From Henckelia pumila (taxonomy: Eukaryota > Streptophyta > Magnoliopsida > Lamiales > Gesneriaceae), in assembly GCF_033568475.1 (NCBI RefSeq), contig NC_133120.1, forward strand, positions 82,436,151-82,500,150: a DNA stretch of 64,000 bases. The letters run 5' to 3'. Positions 46,101 to 57,799 of the stretch are shown piece by piece. Position numbers and translations under genes: made by a program. Below the pieces are notes generated by a model. That model made no database searches. It was not told where the DNA came from and saw only the letters and a list, made by a program, of their open reading frames with translations. Each line of letters starts with the position of its first letter. Within the stretch, counting starts at the first letter, position 1.

Positions 46101-47502
46101 AGGTTGTGTCACTAATCTTCCAGCTAGTGATGTGCGATGTGTGACTGAGATAGCTAAGGATCGACTTAGTAGCCAACGAGGTTTGCCTTTGGGATAGAAG
46201 ATTTCGCAAGATCGTGACGGATCGAAATTGTTCTTTCGAGTTAGTGAGTCACATCTATACAGACTGTTGGTCAAAGAATATTGCGTTGTGTCAATAAACG
46301 ACAATCAAAGACGCATTGTGTGACAAGTTACTTCGAGCACAAGTATTTCCCAGGATTGACTAGGTAATCGATGAATTAGATCGTTCAGTGATGAGACTGA
46401 TGCGTTCGGCAAGGGAGCGATTTGACTATTGAGAATCCGTTGGGATTTAGTTTTCAGGATCTTTATGCTTCAACCTTGGGAGATTTGTATGAGCTGATGG
46501 TATTATCAGAAACTCTGAGTGGAGTTATACCAGGTGCAATGACTGTCGAGTTTCGAGACGGAATAGGAAGCATTTCCATATGTCTGTGCACTGTGGAATG
46601 TCCCAGTCAAGCATATTGGTGAGAGCTTGTCTTAGTCTTGATGTGTGTACAGTGATTGCGAGTATGTATAACTAACCAGAGGATGTCAATCGATTGAAAT
46701 TCATGAGGTGAATAACCTATGATCGAGATGATGTAAATCATCGGAGGCGTAATGACTTCTATTGCAATGTATGCATGACTTCGCAGGCCAATGGCTAGGA
46801 GATGACGTAGCATCATGAATTGCAAGTGATGATAGTTATCATCAGGGCACAGTGTTGAGGTTATACTGAGAAACATGGACAACAGAATGTACTAGACATG
46901 ATGGTTTAAGTTCCCAGTATTCCTTGGGAAGCGGCTTGTGCTTCAGGGAGAGTGGGGAGTATAACCAGTCTAGGGAACATTGTAAGCAATTACGTTGAAG
47001 TATAGACTTGAGTCAACTGGATTATCTTAAAGCGAGATTCATGTTAGAATGTGTCAGCACAATGTTGGGGATTAGTGTTTTCCTAACTAGAGGTGTTGAG
47101 CACCAAGAACTTTTGGAACCATTAGATGGTTGATTTGATTAATGATTCGACGATTGTCGTAAACCAGTCAAGTTATGACTTGGTCTTCGTCAGTATAAGA
47201 TTTCCTTTGAGACGATAATCTTGATCAGGCGGGTATTGTATCTTTCGTGGTCAGGAAGATCGTGGTCCGAGTGAAAGATGTATCAGTGTTACGATACGCT
47301 AGCGCAAGGGAAATTCGATTGTCGACCAGTAGCGCAGAAATTTTCAGCTGGAAAAATGTTAATGCGGTTCAGCATTAATGAAGCTTGCAGAGAATTTGAC
47401 GGGAGTCTGAGTGTGTCGGAGGATATTTCGACAAGACACTCGAGCAAGGGTTTCTTGTACGTTCTCGAGATTTTACCCTAGATTTTGAGGACGAAATCTT
47501 TT
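43144..47502 (+). other. Non-coding interior of the LARD-like element
   Basis: There is no open frame above about 110 codons and none with retroviral motifs on either strand. Base composition is less AT-rich than the flanks, and it looks like heavily decayed or never-coding filler. I cannot tell whether it derives from an old pol region. Confidence 0.6.
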
Positions 47503-47515
47503 AAGGGGGGGAGAA

Positions 47516-49026
47516 TGTAGTAACCCGTATCCAGAATTAGCGATTAATGAATATATTAATCATGTAATCATATTTAGATTAAGTAAAACATGATTAAGAA
47601 AATTCCAAAAGGGTTAACGGAGTTCATAAATGGATCCAGGACACTCGAAAATGGCTTGGAAGACCCCAAGACTCGAGTGGGATCGGAACCATCGATCCAG
47701 GATCGGAGCTTCCGATCTTGGTGACATCGGAACCAAATCGGAACCACATCGGAAGCAAGGAGATCGGATCTTTCGATCAGCAATCGGAGCTTCCGATTGA
47801 CTGTCGGTGACAGGTGTGTGGTTGCATGTGGTTGAGATTGACACGTGGCATCGGAGCTTCCGATCGAAGGAACGGAGCTTCCGATCTACATGTTCGGAGC
47901 TTCCGATCAGGGAACGGAACTTCCGATCGACGTCTATAAATATAGGGTTCGAGCTCCTCATTTCTTGCCAATTCCGAATTCCTCTCCTTCTCCCTAGTAG
48001 CTCTATTTTGGGCTTTGGGTACTCTTATTTTAGAATTGGAGTGGGAAATATACTTTAGTATAGTCAGACAGTGTCTGACATAGTAGCGGAGCAGTGCTCG
48101 TGTAGCGGAGCAGTGCTCGAGGCTGTGGAGCTGCAGTAGGGGTGTACCCCTAGTTGCGAGATAGTCGCCATCAGCGGGCTGACGATGGACGCAGGTATAG
48201 CTATGGTCTCCTTAAATTATTTAGGAGTATGCAATAGCTTAGTTAAGGCTTTTAGAGCTTAATGAATGATGCATGGGTATTTGCATTGTAGAGCTGATGT
48301 AGGCTTGGAACCTAGAGTTGGACTGCTAGGAACTGCCTGTAGTAAGATACGCAAGTACAGACTGAGATTGCCAGCGGGTTTTGCATGCTTATATGTTGCA
48401 TTTGTGTGTCATGTTATTATGCAGCATGTGCATATCATATTGTGCCTGTCCATCTTGAGAGATGAGCCATGAAGGGCCGCTCAGCCCTGTTTGGACGGTT
48501 GATGTCTTGGGCCTATTGACTGATGGGTCATGGGTGGCTAGTATCGGGGGACACGGTCCACGTCCTGTAGGAATGAGCAGTGTACGCAGGGTTTGATCCC
48601 CGGGTTGTACCACTCATATCCTAGGCGCCATTACTGAGCAGTTATATACAGTTATCCCAGATATGGATACCCTATCATTTGCATGCATCATATTTGTATG
48701 TTTTACCCAGTGCTTTCGTATTGAGCTTAGAGCTCACGTCCAGTCTTTTCTGTGTACCTGGACACCCCATTCGACGGGGCAGGTGTAGGTGCAGGATTGA
48801 GCGCCAGGAGCTTGGAGTAGCCAGCGTCCAGTGAAGACATCAAGATTAGCTGTAGGTTTTGCCTTTAGGATTTATTTATTCGATTGGGTTGTATAATCGA
48901 ATTTATTTAACCGGTTGTATTCTGCCGGTCTGTTTTTATTTAAGTCTTCCGCAGCGATTTATTTAATGCATGTTTAATTATGCTCTTAACTCTGATTAGG
49001 TAGTGGATCCGGGTAGGGTCACTACA
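47516..49026 (+). repeat. 3' LTR of the nested LARD-like element
   Basis: 1511 bp, exactly one 20 bp palindrome unit shorter than the 5' LTR (seven copies instead of eight). Confidence 0.9.
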
Positions 49027-50739
49027 AGTGCTCCGTTTGGAAGTAAGTTTATCTTAATTCTGAGAATTTTGAATTTATTGATGTTGTCAGAATTTGTTTA
49101 TATTCGAAGAGGATGATTATGAGTTAGCAGTGATCGTTTATCTAAGACGGTTTGAAGATCTAACGAAAATCGGAATTGTTATGATTTTTCTTGTCATTTT
49201 CGAAAATGATGATTTTGAGATGTGTTGATTTTGTGTTGGGTTTGATGTTTGAGGATTGGAATGAGTTTGTTGAGCTGTTGTTTTGCTGTCTGCATTTCCG
49301 AATCGGTCAGTTTATAGCCGTTATGCCGTCAGTTTGAGTTTTGAATATCGTTTCGATATTTTGATCGTATTGAGTTTTGATTGAGTTTTGATATCGATTT
49401 TGATCCGTGACTTCTTCTGATAGATTGATTGGGAGTCCTTGTAGTTGCTAGAGTTGCAGCTTTTGGCAAGTTTGGAAGAGTTGAGCCGGTATAGTATCGA
49501 TGTCTTTCTATATCGATTAATGAACTTGATTGGATAGTTTTTGAATTGAGAATTGTTGTTTTCAGATTGAAGTTTGGAACGACAAAGAAGAGGTATAAGA
49601 CGACTTCGTAATGGAATGGGACGATTAACTTGAATCAGGATTGACTCGAGTGTCCTAGAAGAAATCACATATTGCATGTTTTGATTTCTTATTTGATTAT
49701 ATGATTGAAATTATATTGAGTGCATTAGATTACATTGCATTCATATTGAGCCTTGATTTGTTCAATTTGAATTAGACGATCTAGGGATTGTAGTCGAGTA
49801 GCTTGGTAGGCGATTTACTACCTTGTCGAGTAGCTCACTATAATGCTCTTGATTCTAGAGGATTAAAGCATGTCATGACCACCTCGAGAGGGGAGTCGGT
49901 GTGATTGTGGATGTTTTAGCCTCGGGATCCCAAACCGAAGAAAGAATGAATGAAAGAAATTCATTGATTGTCTGAGTCTGATAATCCAGAAGTTTAAAGA
50001 CATGCATATCATTTTAAATACAATACTTGATTGGATTATTTGATTATATGGGGAACGAGTTTTTATATGACTTGATATGTTTATTTGATTGCATGTCAGT
50101 CTCTTTTACTGGGAATATTATTCTCACCGGATTATCCGGCTGTTGTCTTTGTTTGTATATGTACTTGGCAATAGGTGGGGCAGGAACGAATCAGAGACAA
50201 CATGGCTAGAGGATTGAGAGAATAGAGTGAGGCTTGGATGTTAGGAGTCACTTTGTAATTGAACTCCTTTTTGTATTGAATAAGTCCGAACTAGATGGAC
50301 CTTGTTATGCATGCTTTATTTTGTGAGGTTTTTATAACTCATTACATATATGTTGTATCTTGTTGAATGGGATTTTGATGTTGTTATTGTGGATTGAATG
50401 GAATTGAATTGGAGAAGAAAACCAGAATTTTTCTGGGCAGAGGGTCTCGCTCGATTAGCGAATTCTTGCAGATCGAGCGAGTACCTTTAGTAGCGAGGCA
50501 GTGTATTTGAATTTTGTGATCGCTCGATCGGTAAGATTTTACCGATCGAGCGAGGGGTCCTGATCCTTGGACAGAGAACTGGAATCTTTTAGCCCGCTCG
50601 ATCGGTAAGAGTTTACCGATCGAGCGAGCACCACTTTAAAAAAAAAATTCCTTTAATTCTTTAATCCTATTCTTTTAATTGAGTTGATTAATTTAATTAT
50701 CCTGAGATTGCATGATTAGAATCTAGGCCTCACAATATT

Positions 50740-53587
50740 AATTCTCAGAACTCCCCCTGAGTTCAAACTTCTCAAATCAGTTCTCCCCCTGAATTTGATC
50801 TTTCAATTCTGAGTGTTGTCAAGAATGTTGGCAACATCTGCACACAACACTTGGAGATATCAGAAAATACTTAATACATGTTCAGAAGTGAATCACAAAA
50901 CATATTTAATCAATTCAGCGCACATCACAACTCCCCTGAATATCAATTCTTTCCCTGAATATGAAAATACATTCTCCCCCTTAGTCACAGCTTGGATGTT
51001 GTCGAGGATGTTCCCAACATCTCCTCACAACACCTAATTCAGAGTAGAGAAAAAAAAACTTAGAACAAATCAGAGAGTCATAATCAAACAAGCTAACATT
51101 GATTAGAACCAGATCATAGCAAAAACATAAAGACAAATCAGAACAGAGCAAAATAAACTTAAACCACAAAAAACTAAAACTTATTGCTCTGTGACAATCC
51201 GTCATTTCATTCGCCAGAACTAGATTCTTTTCCATCAGGGTCAGAGTTACTATCTTCTCCATCAAAGCTAGAGCCACCAGATTCAACATCTTCTCCCCCT
51301 TTTTGTCCAGAAGAGGTACCTACACCAAGAAAAATTTGATATTAAGATAGACGAGCTTTATAGTAAGCAATGTCTGCTTTGGATTGTAAAATCTTCTGTT
51401 CAACATGGAGCATCTGGGATTGAATAAAGATAGAATCCCGTTGTTGAAGTAGGAGGAACAAATATGTCAGTGTCAGGGGAGGTGTTGGCAACATCTGCCA
51501 CAGCATCTGCAGCAGCACCTGTTTCTGACCAAGGTAGGTCCAATTTCATGTTACCTCTAAGTAATGCAGGAGCAAGATTCAGTACCTCAACAACAGCAAA
51601 TAAAAGCACAACATATATCAAAGAAGGAAATAGGAGCATGTAATATACCAACCCACAGTTTGCATATTTCATAACTGTAGTAAAACACAAGCTTTCTAAA
51701 GTTCAAAGCTGCTCCAGTTCCAGAATTTGTGCGCCATATGCTTTCAAATCAATGGTGTGGTCCTCAAAGAAGTCACAATTGGCATAGTGTTGCCAATCGT
51801 TTGCAGCATTCTCAGAAAAAAAAAACAGAGGAATATGATTGGCTTACTCGGTAGTCTTCATCCAAGGTGTTGTCCTGGGTGTCAGCAACACCTTCAGAAA
51901 TATCTTCTGCAGAAACAGCAACACCGGCTTCCTGCAGAAAGGTATAATAACAATGACAGTAGCCAGCAAATTCCGAATTCTGAAAAATTTTACCATATTC
52001 AAATACTCCTCATCTAAGATATCAGCAAGAATGTTAGCAGCATCTGATGAAACATCTGCTTCTGAGGCAGATTCCTCAGAGCCTTCATCAGAGAATGCAA
52101 GGGATGGATCAGCAGCAGTAAAAATGACCATCAAAGTTGAATCAACAGCAGTAAAAATGACCATCAAATATCTCAAAAAAAAAATTCATCCTCTAAGATG
52201 TTGTCAGAGGTGTTGTCAACATCTGGCTCAACATCTTCTTTGTAGCTCATCTCTGTTTGAATATCACTGAATCAAAATTCTTCTCTGCCATAAAATTTTG
52301 AACAGTTAGAATAAGAAGATAAGAATTTGACAATAATGCAAGGACCGACAAAATTCTATAAAAATGATAATGTGGTGAGGGTGAGCAAAAAATAACAAGA
52401 CCATAAAACATTCTGATGATAAGATCAAATCTAAACAACAAACCCTTCACCGATTAATCACTCGGTCACAGTTAATTTTCCCTAACAGTAACAATTGCCA
52501 ATGTTAAAATGGAGTTTGAAATCATTATGGCAACAAATTTCCGAATTAAGGCAATAAATCAAGCCAATTGATTTTCACAAAATTTCCATAGATAAACTCC
52601 ACATCGAATTTAACTCCACTAAAACACTTTCGATCATAAAACAATTCAAAATATTAGTGGATTGGGCAAATCACTAAATTTTGCTTATTTCGAACTTCAA
52701 ACTTCTCAGCAAGATATATTCACCATAAAATAAATATGCATGTCCTAATTATGTCTAAAAACAGAGTGTAACAATGCAATGAAATGCAATCACATGAAAA
52801 AAAAATATGTTGACAAATGAGGTGTTGTCCACGATGTTGGCAACATCTTCCAGCAACACCCTAAGATTCTCAAAAATTTTATTATCAGACAGCCATTAAA
52901 TTCATTATTACAGAAGTGGTAGCCTGCACACTAAAGGAACGATCTTCAACGGACCCCTTTAGGTAGCTTTTTCCATTTGCTTCTGATTTTCAATCAAATT
53001 TGATGATTGAGATTATCTCTTTTAACCATTTTGTTATTTTGAGTTTCTGAATTTGCGAAATCACTTTTCACTTGGGACAGGATCATGGAATACACGAACA
53101 TCCCTCCACTACTTTGTGATTTAGTCAGAACTCTTCTTCAATTAAATCTCATTAAACTGTAAAACAATTTGCAAAGAATCCTGAGTGAAAACTGGTCAAT
53201 GGTTACAAAGTATCCAACACATCACAAAACAGAATGAATGCATGAATGCAACATGCCTAATGAACCTAAAGATGCACATGCATGAAAAAGTGTTGTCGCA
53301 GGGTGTTGGCAACACTCCAGACAACATCTCAGTTCTTTCTATAATGCACACAAACTGAGAGACTTCCTTAGATTGGAAAATCTCTCGAAATACAATGCTT
53401 TGGTGAAAATATCAGCTAATTGGTTATCAGTTCTAATAAACTCAATACAGATCATGCCTTTCTCGACCAAATCTCTAATGAAGTGATGTCAAATGTCTAT
53501 GTGTTTGGTTCGAGAGTGTTGTACTGAATTTTGGATATATCAATGATGCTTGAATTATCACAGTACACATTCACCTAAGCATGATAT
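50740..53587 (-). other. 3' non-coding interior of the SIRE-type element
   Basis: Between the pol remnant and the 3' LTR. No conserved frame is seen, and RNase H appears absent. It holds about nine copies of the short palindromic repeat (for example 50812, 50994, 51471, 51865, 52018, 52197, 52821, 53290). Some SIRE elements carry an extra env-like frame here; I see no evidence of one. Confidence 0.6.
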
Positions 53588-54059
53588 CTAGCCTAGTAGC
53601 ACAAAAAACAAGATACTTCCAATTATGCTTATGTAGAGGGTGTTGTCAACACCTTCGACAACATCTTCCCTTGACAGTTTTTCACTTGACCTCATTGGTG
53701 TACGCATGAGTTTACAATTTTCATTTAAATACTTTTTCACAAGATTTCTAGCATACTGTATTTGACAAACAAAAATTTCACCATGTATTTGTTTCACTTG
53801 CAACCCCAAGAAATAATTCAATTCACCAACCATACTCATCTCAAAAGTAGACGACATGCACTTCACAAATTCATCAACAAGTTTTTCACAAGAAGCACAA
53901 AAGATTATGTCATCCATATAAACTTGGCAAATAAGAATATTACCTTGAGACTTTTGCACAAGCAATGTCTTATCAATCTCACCTCTTTTGAATCCAAAAT
54001 TGAGCAAGTATTTGGTTAATCTTCCATACCATGCACGTGGTGCTTGCTACAATCCATAC
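53588..54059 (-). pseudogene. SIRE-type reverse transcriptase, C-terminal half
   Basis: It contains the RT end: QAPRAWYGRLTKYLL (a stop precedes QAP), the catalytic VYMDDIIFCA, MVGELNYFLGLQVKQ and the TLYISIIGSI block. The N-terminal palm and fingers are missing: integrase-side sequence is fused directly upstream through a deletion near 54055. One palindromic mini-repeat (53636-53665) lies in frame and encodes the VVEGVDNT segment. Confidence 0.8.
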
Positions 54060-54691
54060 AGTTCCAATCTTTTTGGTTCACTGTTTAACACAAAGCATGA
54101 AAATCTTACATGTGAAAACGTGGAGCTCATGCAAATTAGTCCAGCCATATTTCGATAATCCACATTTTCTTTCCTTCGGGTTTGCATATCTCCATGCACA
54201 TCTCCAATTACTTGTGAGGCTGGACGATTCTTCTGAATTCTGCTTGGAACATTCTTTCCAACTTCGTTTACCTCACTGTCCTCATCAATATTCTCATCAG
54301 TAGGCTTTTCAACTTTTGTTTCTGGAATCTCAGCAGGAGGTGTTGTCGGAGGTGTTGGCAACACTCCTTGGTCAACATCTGAATTTCCAGATTTATTCAG
54401 CATATCATCAACTTCATCCTCAGCTATTTTCTTCTTTAGATCTGCAAAATCATCAAATACAACATTAATAGACTCAAAAATTGTTCGAGTTCTTAAGTTA
54501 AACATCATGTGAGCTTGAATATCCGAAGAATAACCTAAGAACAAACACTTGTCACTTTTAGCATCAAACTTTGCAAAATGATCAATATCATTCAAAACGT
54601 AACATACACAGCCAAAAACAAGAAAGTACTTAAGGTTCAGTCTCTTTCCCATGAGAGTTTCATAAGAAGTCATAGTAGAACCATTCCTCAA
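54060..54691 (-). pseudogene. SIRE-type integrase C-terminal / linker segment
   Basis: It has the integrase-to-RT linker signatures GSTMTSYETLMGKRLNLKYF, VFGCVCYVLND and DKCLFLGYSS, followed by an acidic linker. A palindromic mini-repeat at 54337-54380 is read in frame as DVDQGVLPTPPTTPP. The segment runs into the RT remnant across the deletion. Confidence 0.8.
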
Positions 54692-54697
54692 GTATAC

Positions 54698-55205
54698 TCA
54701 ATTTGAAATGTGACGTGTTGTGATTAAGGCTTCTGCCCAAAAATGTTTTGAGATATTTTCAGAACTTAACATCACTCTAGCCATCTCTTGCAAAGTTATA
54801 TTCTTCTTTTCAACAAATTCATTATGTTGTGGGGTTTTGAGAGCAAAAAATTCATGATAAATACCTTTCTTACCACATAAATTCTCAAAAGAAGAGTTTT
54901 TGAACTCCTTACCATAATCAGTACGAATTCTGATCACCTTCAAGTTGTGAAGATTCACAATCCTTGTGAAAAAATTCTTAAAAACATCAAATATATCTGA
55001 TTTTTTCTCTCACAAATCTTACTCAAGTATATAGTGAAAAATCATCTACACAAACAATAAAATATTTCTTACCTCCACAGCTTTCCACATCCATTGGACC
55101 CAACGAGTCCATATGTACAAGCTGAAGACAGAGTGTTATCTCAGATGTTGGCAACATTTGGTGCAACACCTTGGTTTCCTTCGTTTTGACATGCCTCACA
55201 AACAA
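54698..55205 (-). pseudogene. SIRE-type integrase core fragments
   Basis: Two frames. 55205-55023 contains LVHMDSLGPMDVESCGGKKY and VCVDDFS (first catalytic region). 54958-54698 contains IRTDYGKEFKNSSFE and FFALKTPQHNEFVEKKN (second Asp and Glu region). Short deletions and a frame change separate them. A mini-repeat at 55132-55170 overlaps the junction with the upstream frame. Confidence 0.8.
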
Positions 55206-56931
55206 ATGGAATTCCAGATTTTAGATTAGGCATACCTCTAACAGCATCAAACTTACTTAAGTTCTTCAAAGTCTTGAAGTTTGCATGACCCAACTTTTGA
55301 TGCCATAGGTTAAATTCATCTACCTTTGAATTTCTACATGCCATCTCCTCTCCAAGTTGATAGAAATTATCAAACGACCTCATACATGTCATCAAACACA
55401 TGTTAGAGCTATCAAAATCTTTGCATAATTTCTTATCAAATTGCACATGCAAGTTGTCATCACAAAGCTGACTAATGCTTATTAAATTTGAAGTTAATCC
55501 TTCAACATGAAGCACATTGCAAAGCTTAGGCAAACCAACAACATCCAGTGTGCCTTTTCCTACAATATTTCCCTTTGTTGCTTCTCCATACGTCACTTTC
55601 TCACTCTTCTGCTCATCATAATATGTGAGAAATTTCTTAGAACCTGTCATATGTTGTGAGCTACCACTATCAAAGTACCAAGCACCTGAAACATTAGTTT
55701 TTAAAGCAGTATAAATCATGTAACAGTGAATATCAGCTTTTGGTACCCAAACTTTTCTTACAGTAGATCTGTTCTTAGGGATGTTGTAGGAGGGTGTTGG
55801 CAACACCTTAGGCAACACCTTCAATGCAGATCTATGTCTGTAGTCTTCCTGCAACTTAAAACAATATGGTTTGATATGACCAGGTCTATGACAGTAGTGA
55901 CAAACATACTTACCTTTCCTTCTGGGTTTTGTAGGAACAATAGGCTGTAGCTTTGGTTTTGGAGGATTAGTTGGTGTGGCCTTTTTGGTTGAGCTTTCAG
56001 TACAGCTACTTTCTTTGACTAACACAGGCCCTTTTGAGCATTCACCAACCTCAAATTTACTGTTCTCAAAACCTAGTCCAGCCTTACCATCTCTTCCCAT
56101 CATGAGCAAAGAATCAAGCTTGGTTGTGCTTGAATTAAACTTGGCCAATGTAGCTTTGGATTTCTCGAGTTCTTCCTTTACCTGACACAATTCCAGGTCC
56201 TTCTTACTCAGCACAACTTCAAGTCTTGACACAGCAGCCTTCAAGACAGTATTTTCCTTTGAAAGAATAGTGTTCATTTTGTTTCTTTCAGTCCAGTCAG
56301 CATATAGCTCTTCATATTGCATTCGCACATCTTCAAGAGACATTCTTTCATCACCTGCATCAGTATTACACACATTATCAGTAGTAAAAGAATTTAAACA
56401 TACTGACCTTTGGGAGATGTTGCGGCCAGGTGTGGCAACACCTGCGGCAACACCTAAAGGATTGACTTGCATCAGCTTCTTTCTTTCCATCAATGCTGTC
56501 AGGGATGTGTGGCTTTCTTCTTCATTCTGTTCTTTACCTTCTTCAGAATATTCACCACTCAAAGATGTGTTCATCCCTTTCCGAAACCTGTTTGCACATT
56601 CATTGGCAAAATGACCATAGCCTTGACATTCATGACATTGCACCGTGTCAATCTTCTTTGCAGTAGGCTTTTTCTTTCCTTCCAGCATAATTCGAGGCTT
56701 TTGAGGATCAGGAAACTTCCTTGATGATTTATCAGGCTCGCCTATTCTCAGAGTTTTGTTAGCAGCCGGAAAAAGTGGAGCTTTGAGTTTCTGATCGGTC
56801 TTCTTTGTCTCCCTCATCTTCTTCAGATAATCACCAAACTTCTTTATGATGAGTGACAACGAGTCATCTCCCAAATCCGATTCAAAGACTTCTTGAGGTT
56901 TGAAGAATGAGTTTGCTGTTGTTGACTCCAT
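55141..56931 (-). pseudogene. SIRE-type gag C-terminus, protease and GAG-pre-integrase
   Basis: A 596-codon frame. A zinc knuckle CHECQGYGHFANEC (about residues 98-111) is followed by an acidic/coiled stretch and a second knuckle CHYCHRPGHIKPYC. The protease active site is WYFDSGSSQHMTGS, and the pre-integrase motif is NLWHQKLGHANFKTLKNL. The gag capsid core upstream is not seen, so gag is truncated. Palindromic mini-repeats at 55779 and 56414 are read in frame (KVLPKVLPTPSYNIP and GVAAGVATPGRNI). The frame ends at a TAG inside another mini-repeat. Confidence 0.85.
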
Positions 56932-56982
56932 AATATTCCTGAAAAAAATAATCCAAAATCAGCTCTTAGTGTATCAAGAGTA

Positions 56983-56995
56983 GGCTTTGATACCA
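56983..56995 (-). other. Primer binding site of the SIRE-type element
   Basis: On the minus strand TGGTATCAAAGCC follows the LTR by two bases; it fits tRNA-Met priming with one change. Confidence 0.75.
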
Positions 56996-56997
56996 CT

Positions 56998-57799
56998 TGT
57001 AAGGGATATCATGGTTCATAAAAATTATCAGAATCAGATATTGTCACTAGGTGTTGACAACATCCTACACAACATGCATCGGAAATATTAAAACGTGAAA
57101 AGTAACAGCAAACCAACAGTAAAAATAATCAAGAGTAAATATGCACAAGTACTAAAGTAATAAAAGGTTGCATATAAAACAGATTCAGATGTTGTCACAA
57201 GGGGTTGACAACATCTTCAATAACACCTTGATTAACATGCATCAGAATTTATGAAAGAATGAATAAAATAGATAAGCAACCAAATAAATTAGACTCAAGT
57301 ATTTAAGCAAGAGTATAAAATACTCTTGCAGCGCCTCAGGGCAAAACTTTCACTAGAAAATAATCAAAGAGTTTTACAAACCCTAAAACTAGTGAATTAT
57401 TGTAAAAATCAATTTTCTCAAAACATGTGAGAAAATAAAGAATAAAACAAATAAATCAACTCCTAAAAGTCTACTGAAGGTAGACAAGAAAATCAAGAGA
57501 ATAGAGTTGGCCCTAGATGCCAAAACACGAGAGCAAAAAGGCTTTCAATCTTCGATCTTCAATATTCCTCAATCAACATGCTCTCAAACTCTTCACGGCA
57601 TCTACAGAAAATAACTTCAACAAATAGACAAGGACTCTTCAACGTGAAAGCACTCCAGAAAGTCGAGTTCCTTGTCTTTTACACTTAATCTCTCTCGTCT
57701 CTCTCTTTTATTTTGCACGCTCAAATTCTCATTACGGCTTGAGATCTCTCTTTTTTGCGCTCTCTCGTTTTTCTCCAAGCCACCTCAATCTCTACACCC
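56998..57799 (-). repeat. Partial 5' LTR (R-U5) of the SIRE-type element
   Basis: It matches 33179 to about 33983 of the full LTR, then stops at GTGTAGAGATTG (minus strand), where F-box sequence begins. The missing 326 bp are the U3 promoter part. Confidence 0.85.

Larger units (their letters stand above)
41596..49026 (+). mobile_element. Non-autonomous LTR retrotransposon (LARD-like) nested in the gypsy LTR
   Basis: 7431 bp with AGTGC duplicated on both sides (41591-41595 and 49027-49031). The LTRs 41596-43126 and 47516-49026 are nearly identical. They start TGTAGTAACCCG (TATAGTAACC in the left copy) and end GGGTCACTACA. Primer site TGGTATCAGAGC is at 43132-43143 and the purine tract AAGGGGGGGAGAA ends at 47515. 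The 4.4 kb interior has no gag or pol reading frame. The terminal phrase GAGGACGAAATCTTTT before the purine tract is typical of Ty3/gypsy elements, so it probably depends on a gypsy relative for proteins. Confidence 0.88.
34372..50734 (+). mobile_element. Ty3/gypsy chromovirus-like (Del/Tekay-type) retrotransposon with a nested element
   Basis: It is flanked by ATATT on both sides (34367-34371 and 50735-50739), a perfect 5 bp TSD. LTRs start TGTAACGCCCC and end TAGGCCTCACA. After the 5' LTR comes the primer site TGGTATCAGAGC (36327-36338, initiator tRNA-Met). Then follow gag, protease, RT, RNase H, integrase and a chromodomain-like C-terminus (36672-41181), and the purine tract AGAGGGGGAGAAT (41265-41277). 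The 3' LTR is split by the element 41596-49026. Order of pol domains (RT before integrase) and the C-terminal chromodomain-like tail give the family. Stops and a frameshift make it non-autonomous now. Confidence 0.93.
41278..50734 (+). repeat. 3' LTR of the gypsy element, split
   Basis: It comprises 41278-41595 and 49032-50734, rejoined across the nested element's AGTGC duplication. Total is about 2.02 kb, about 70 bp longer than the 5' LTR because it has one more CGATCGGTAAGA-type hairpin unit (around 50552-50628). Confidence 0.88.
50812..57227. repeat. Family of short double-palindromic repeats within the SIRE-type element
   Basis: About 40 bp units with the pattern GRTGTTGTC, 3-6 variable bases, GGTGTTGGCAACATC, 3-8 variable bases, CAACACC. 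Copies were read at about 50812, 50994, 51471, 51865, 52018, 52197, 52821, 53290, 53636, 54337, 55132, 55779, 56414, 57037 and 57188, plus 33218 and 33369 in the other LTR. The outer and inner parts are each inverted repeats. Copies occur in LTR, non-coding and coding parts and none was seen outside this element. Confidence 0.75.
33179..57799 (-). mobile_element. SIRE-type Ty1/copia retrotransposon (host of two nested elements), 5' LTR truncated
   Basis: Read on the minus strand: a partial 5' LTR (57799-56998), primer binding site, gag-pol remnants (56931-53588), a non-coding stretch, polypurine tract and a full 3' LTR (34306-33179). The two LTRs are about 95 percent alike by eye over the shared 800 bp. 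The element proper is about 8.25 kb; the rest is the gypsy insertion 34372-50734. The large gag with a CHECQGYGHFANEC zinc knuckle and the protease/integrase style fit SIRE/Maximus. No intact frame remains. It carries a family of short palindromic repeats described separately. Confidence 0.85.

Noticed and set aside
50740-53580. Env-like frame of a SIRE retrotransposon
   Set aside because: No signal peptide, transmembrane or coiled-coil frame of useful length is visible.
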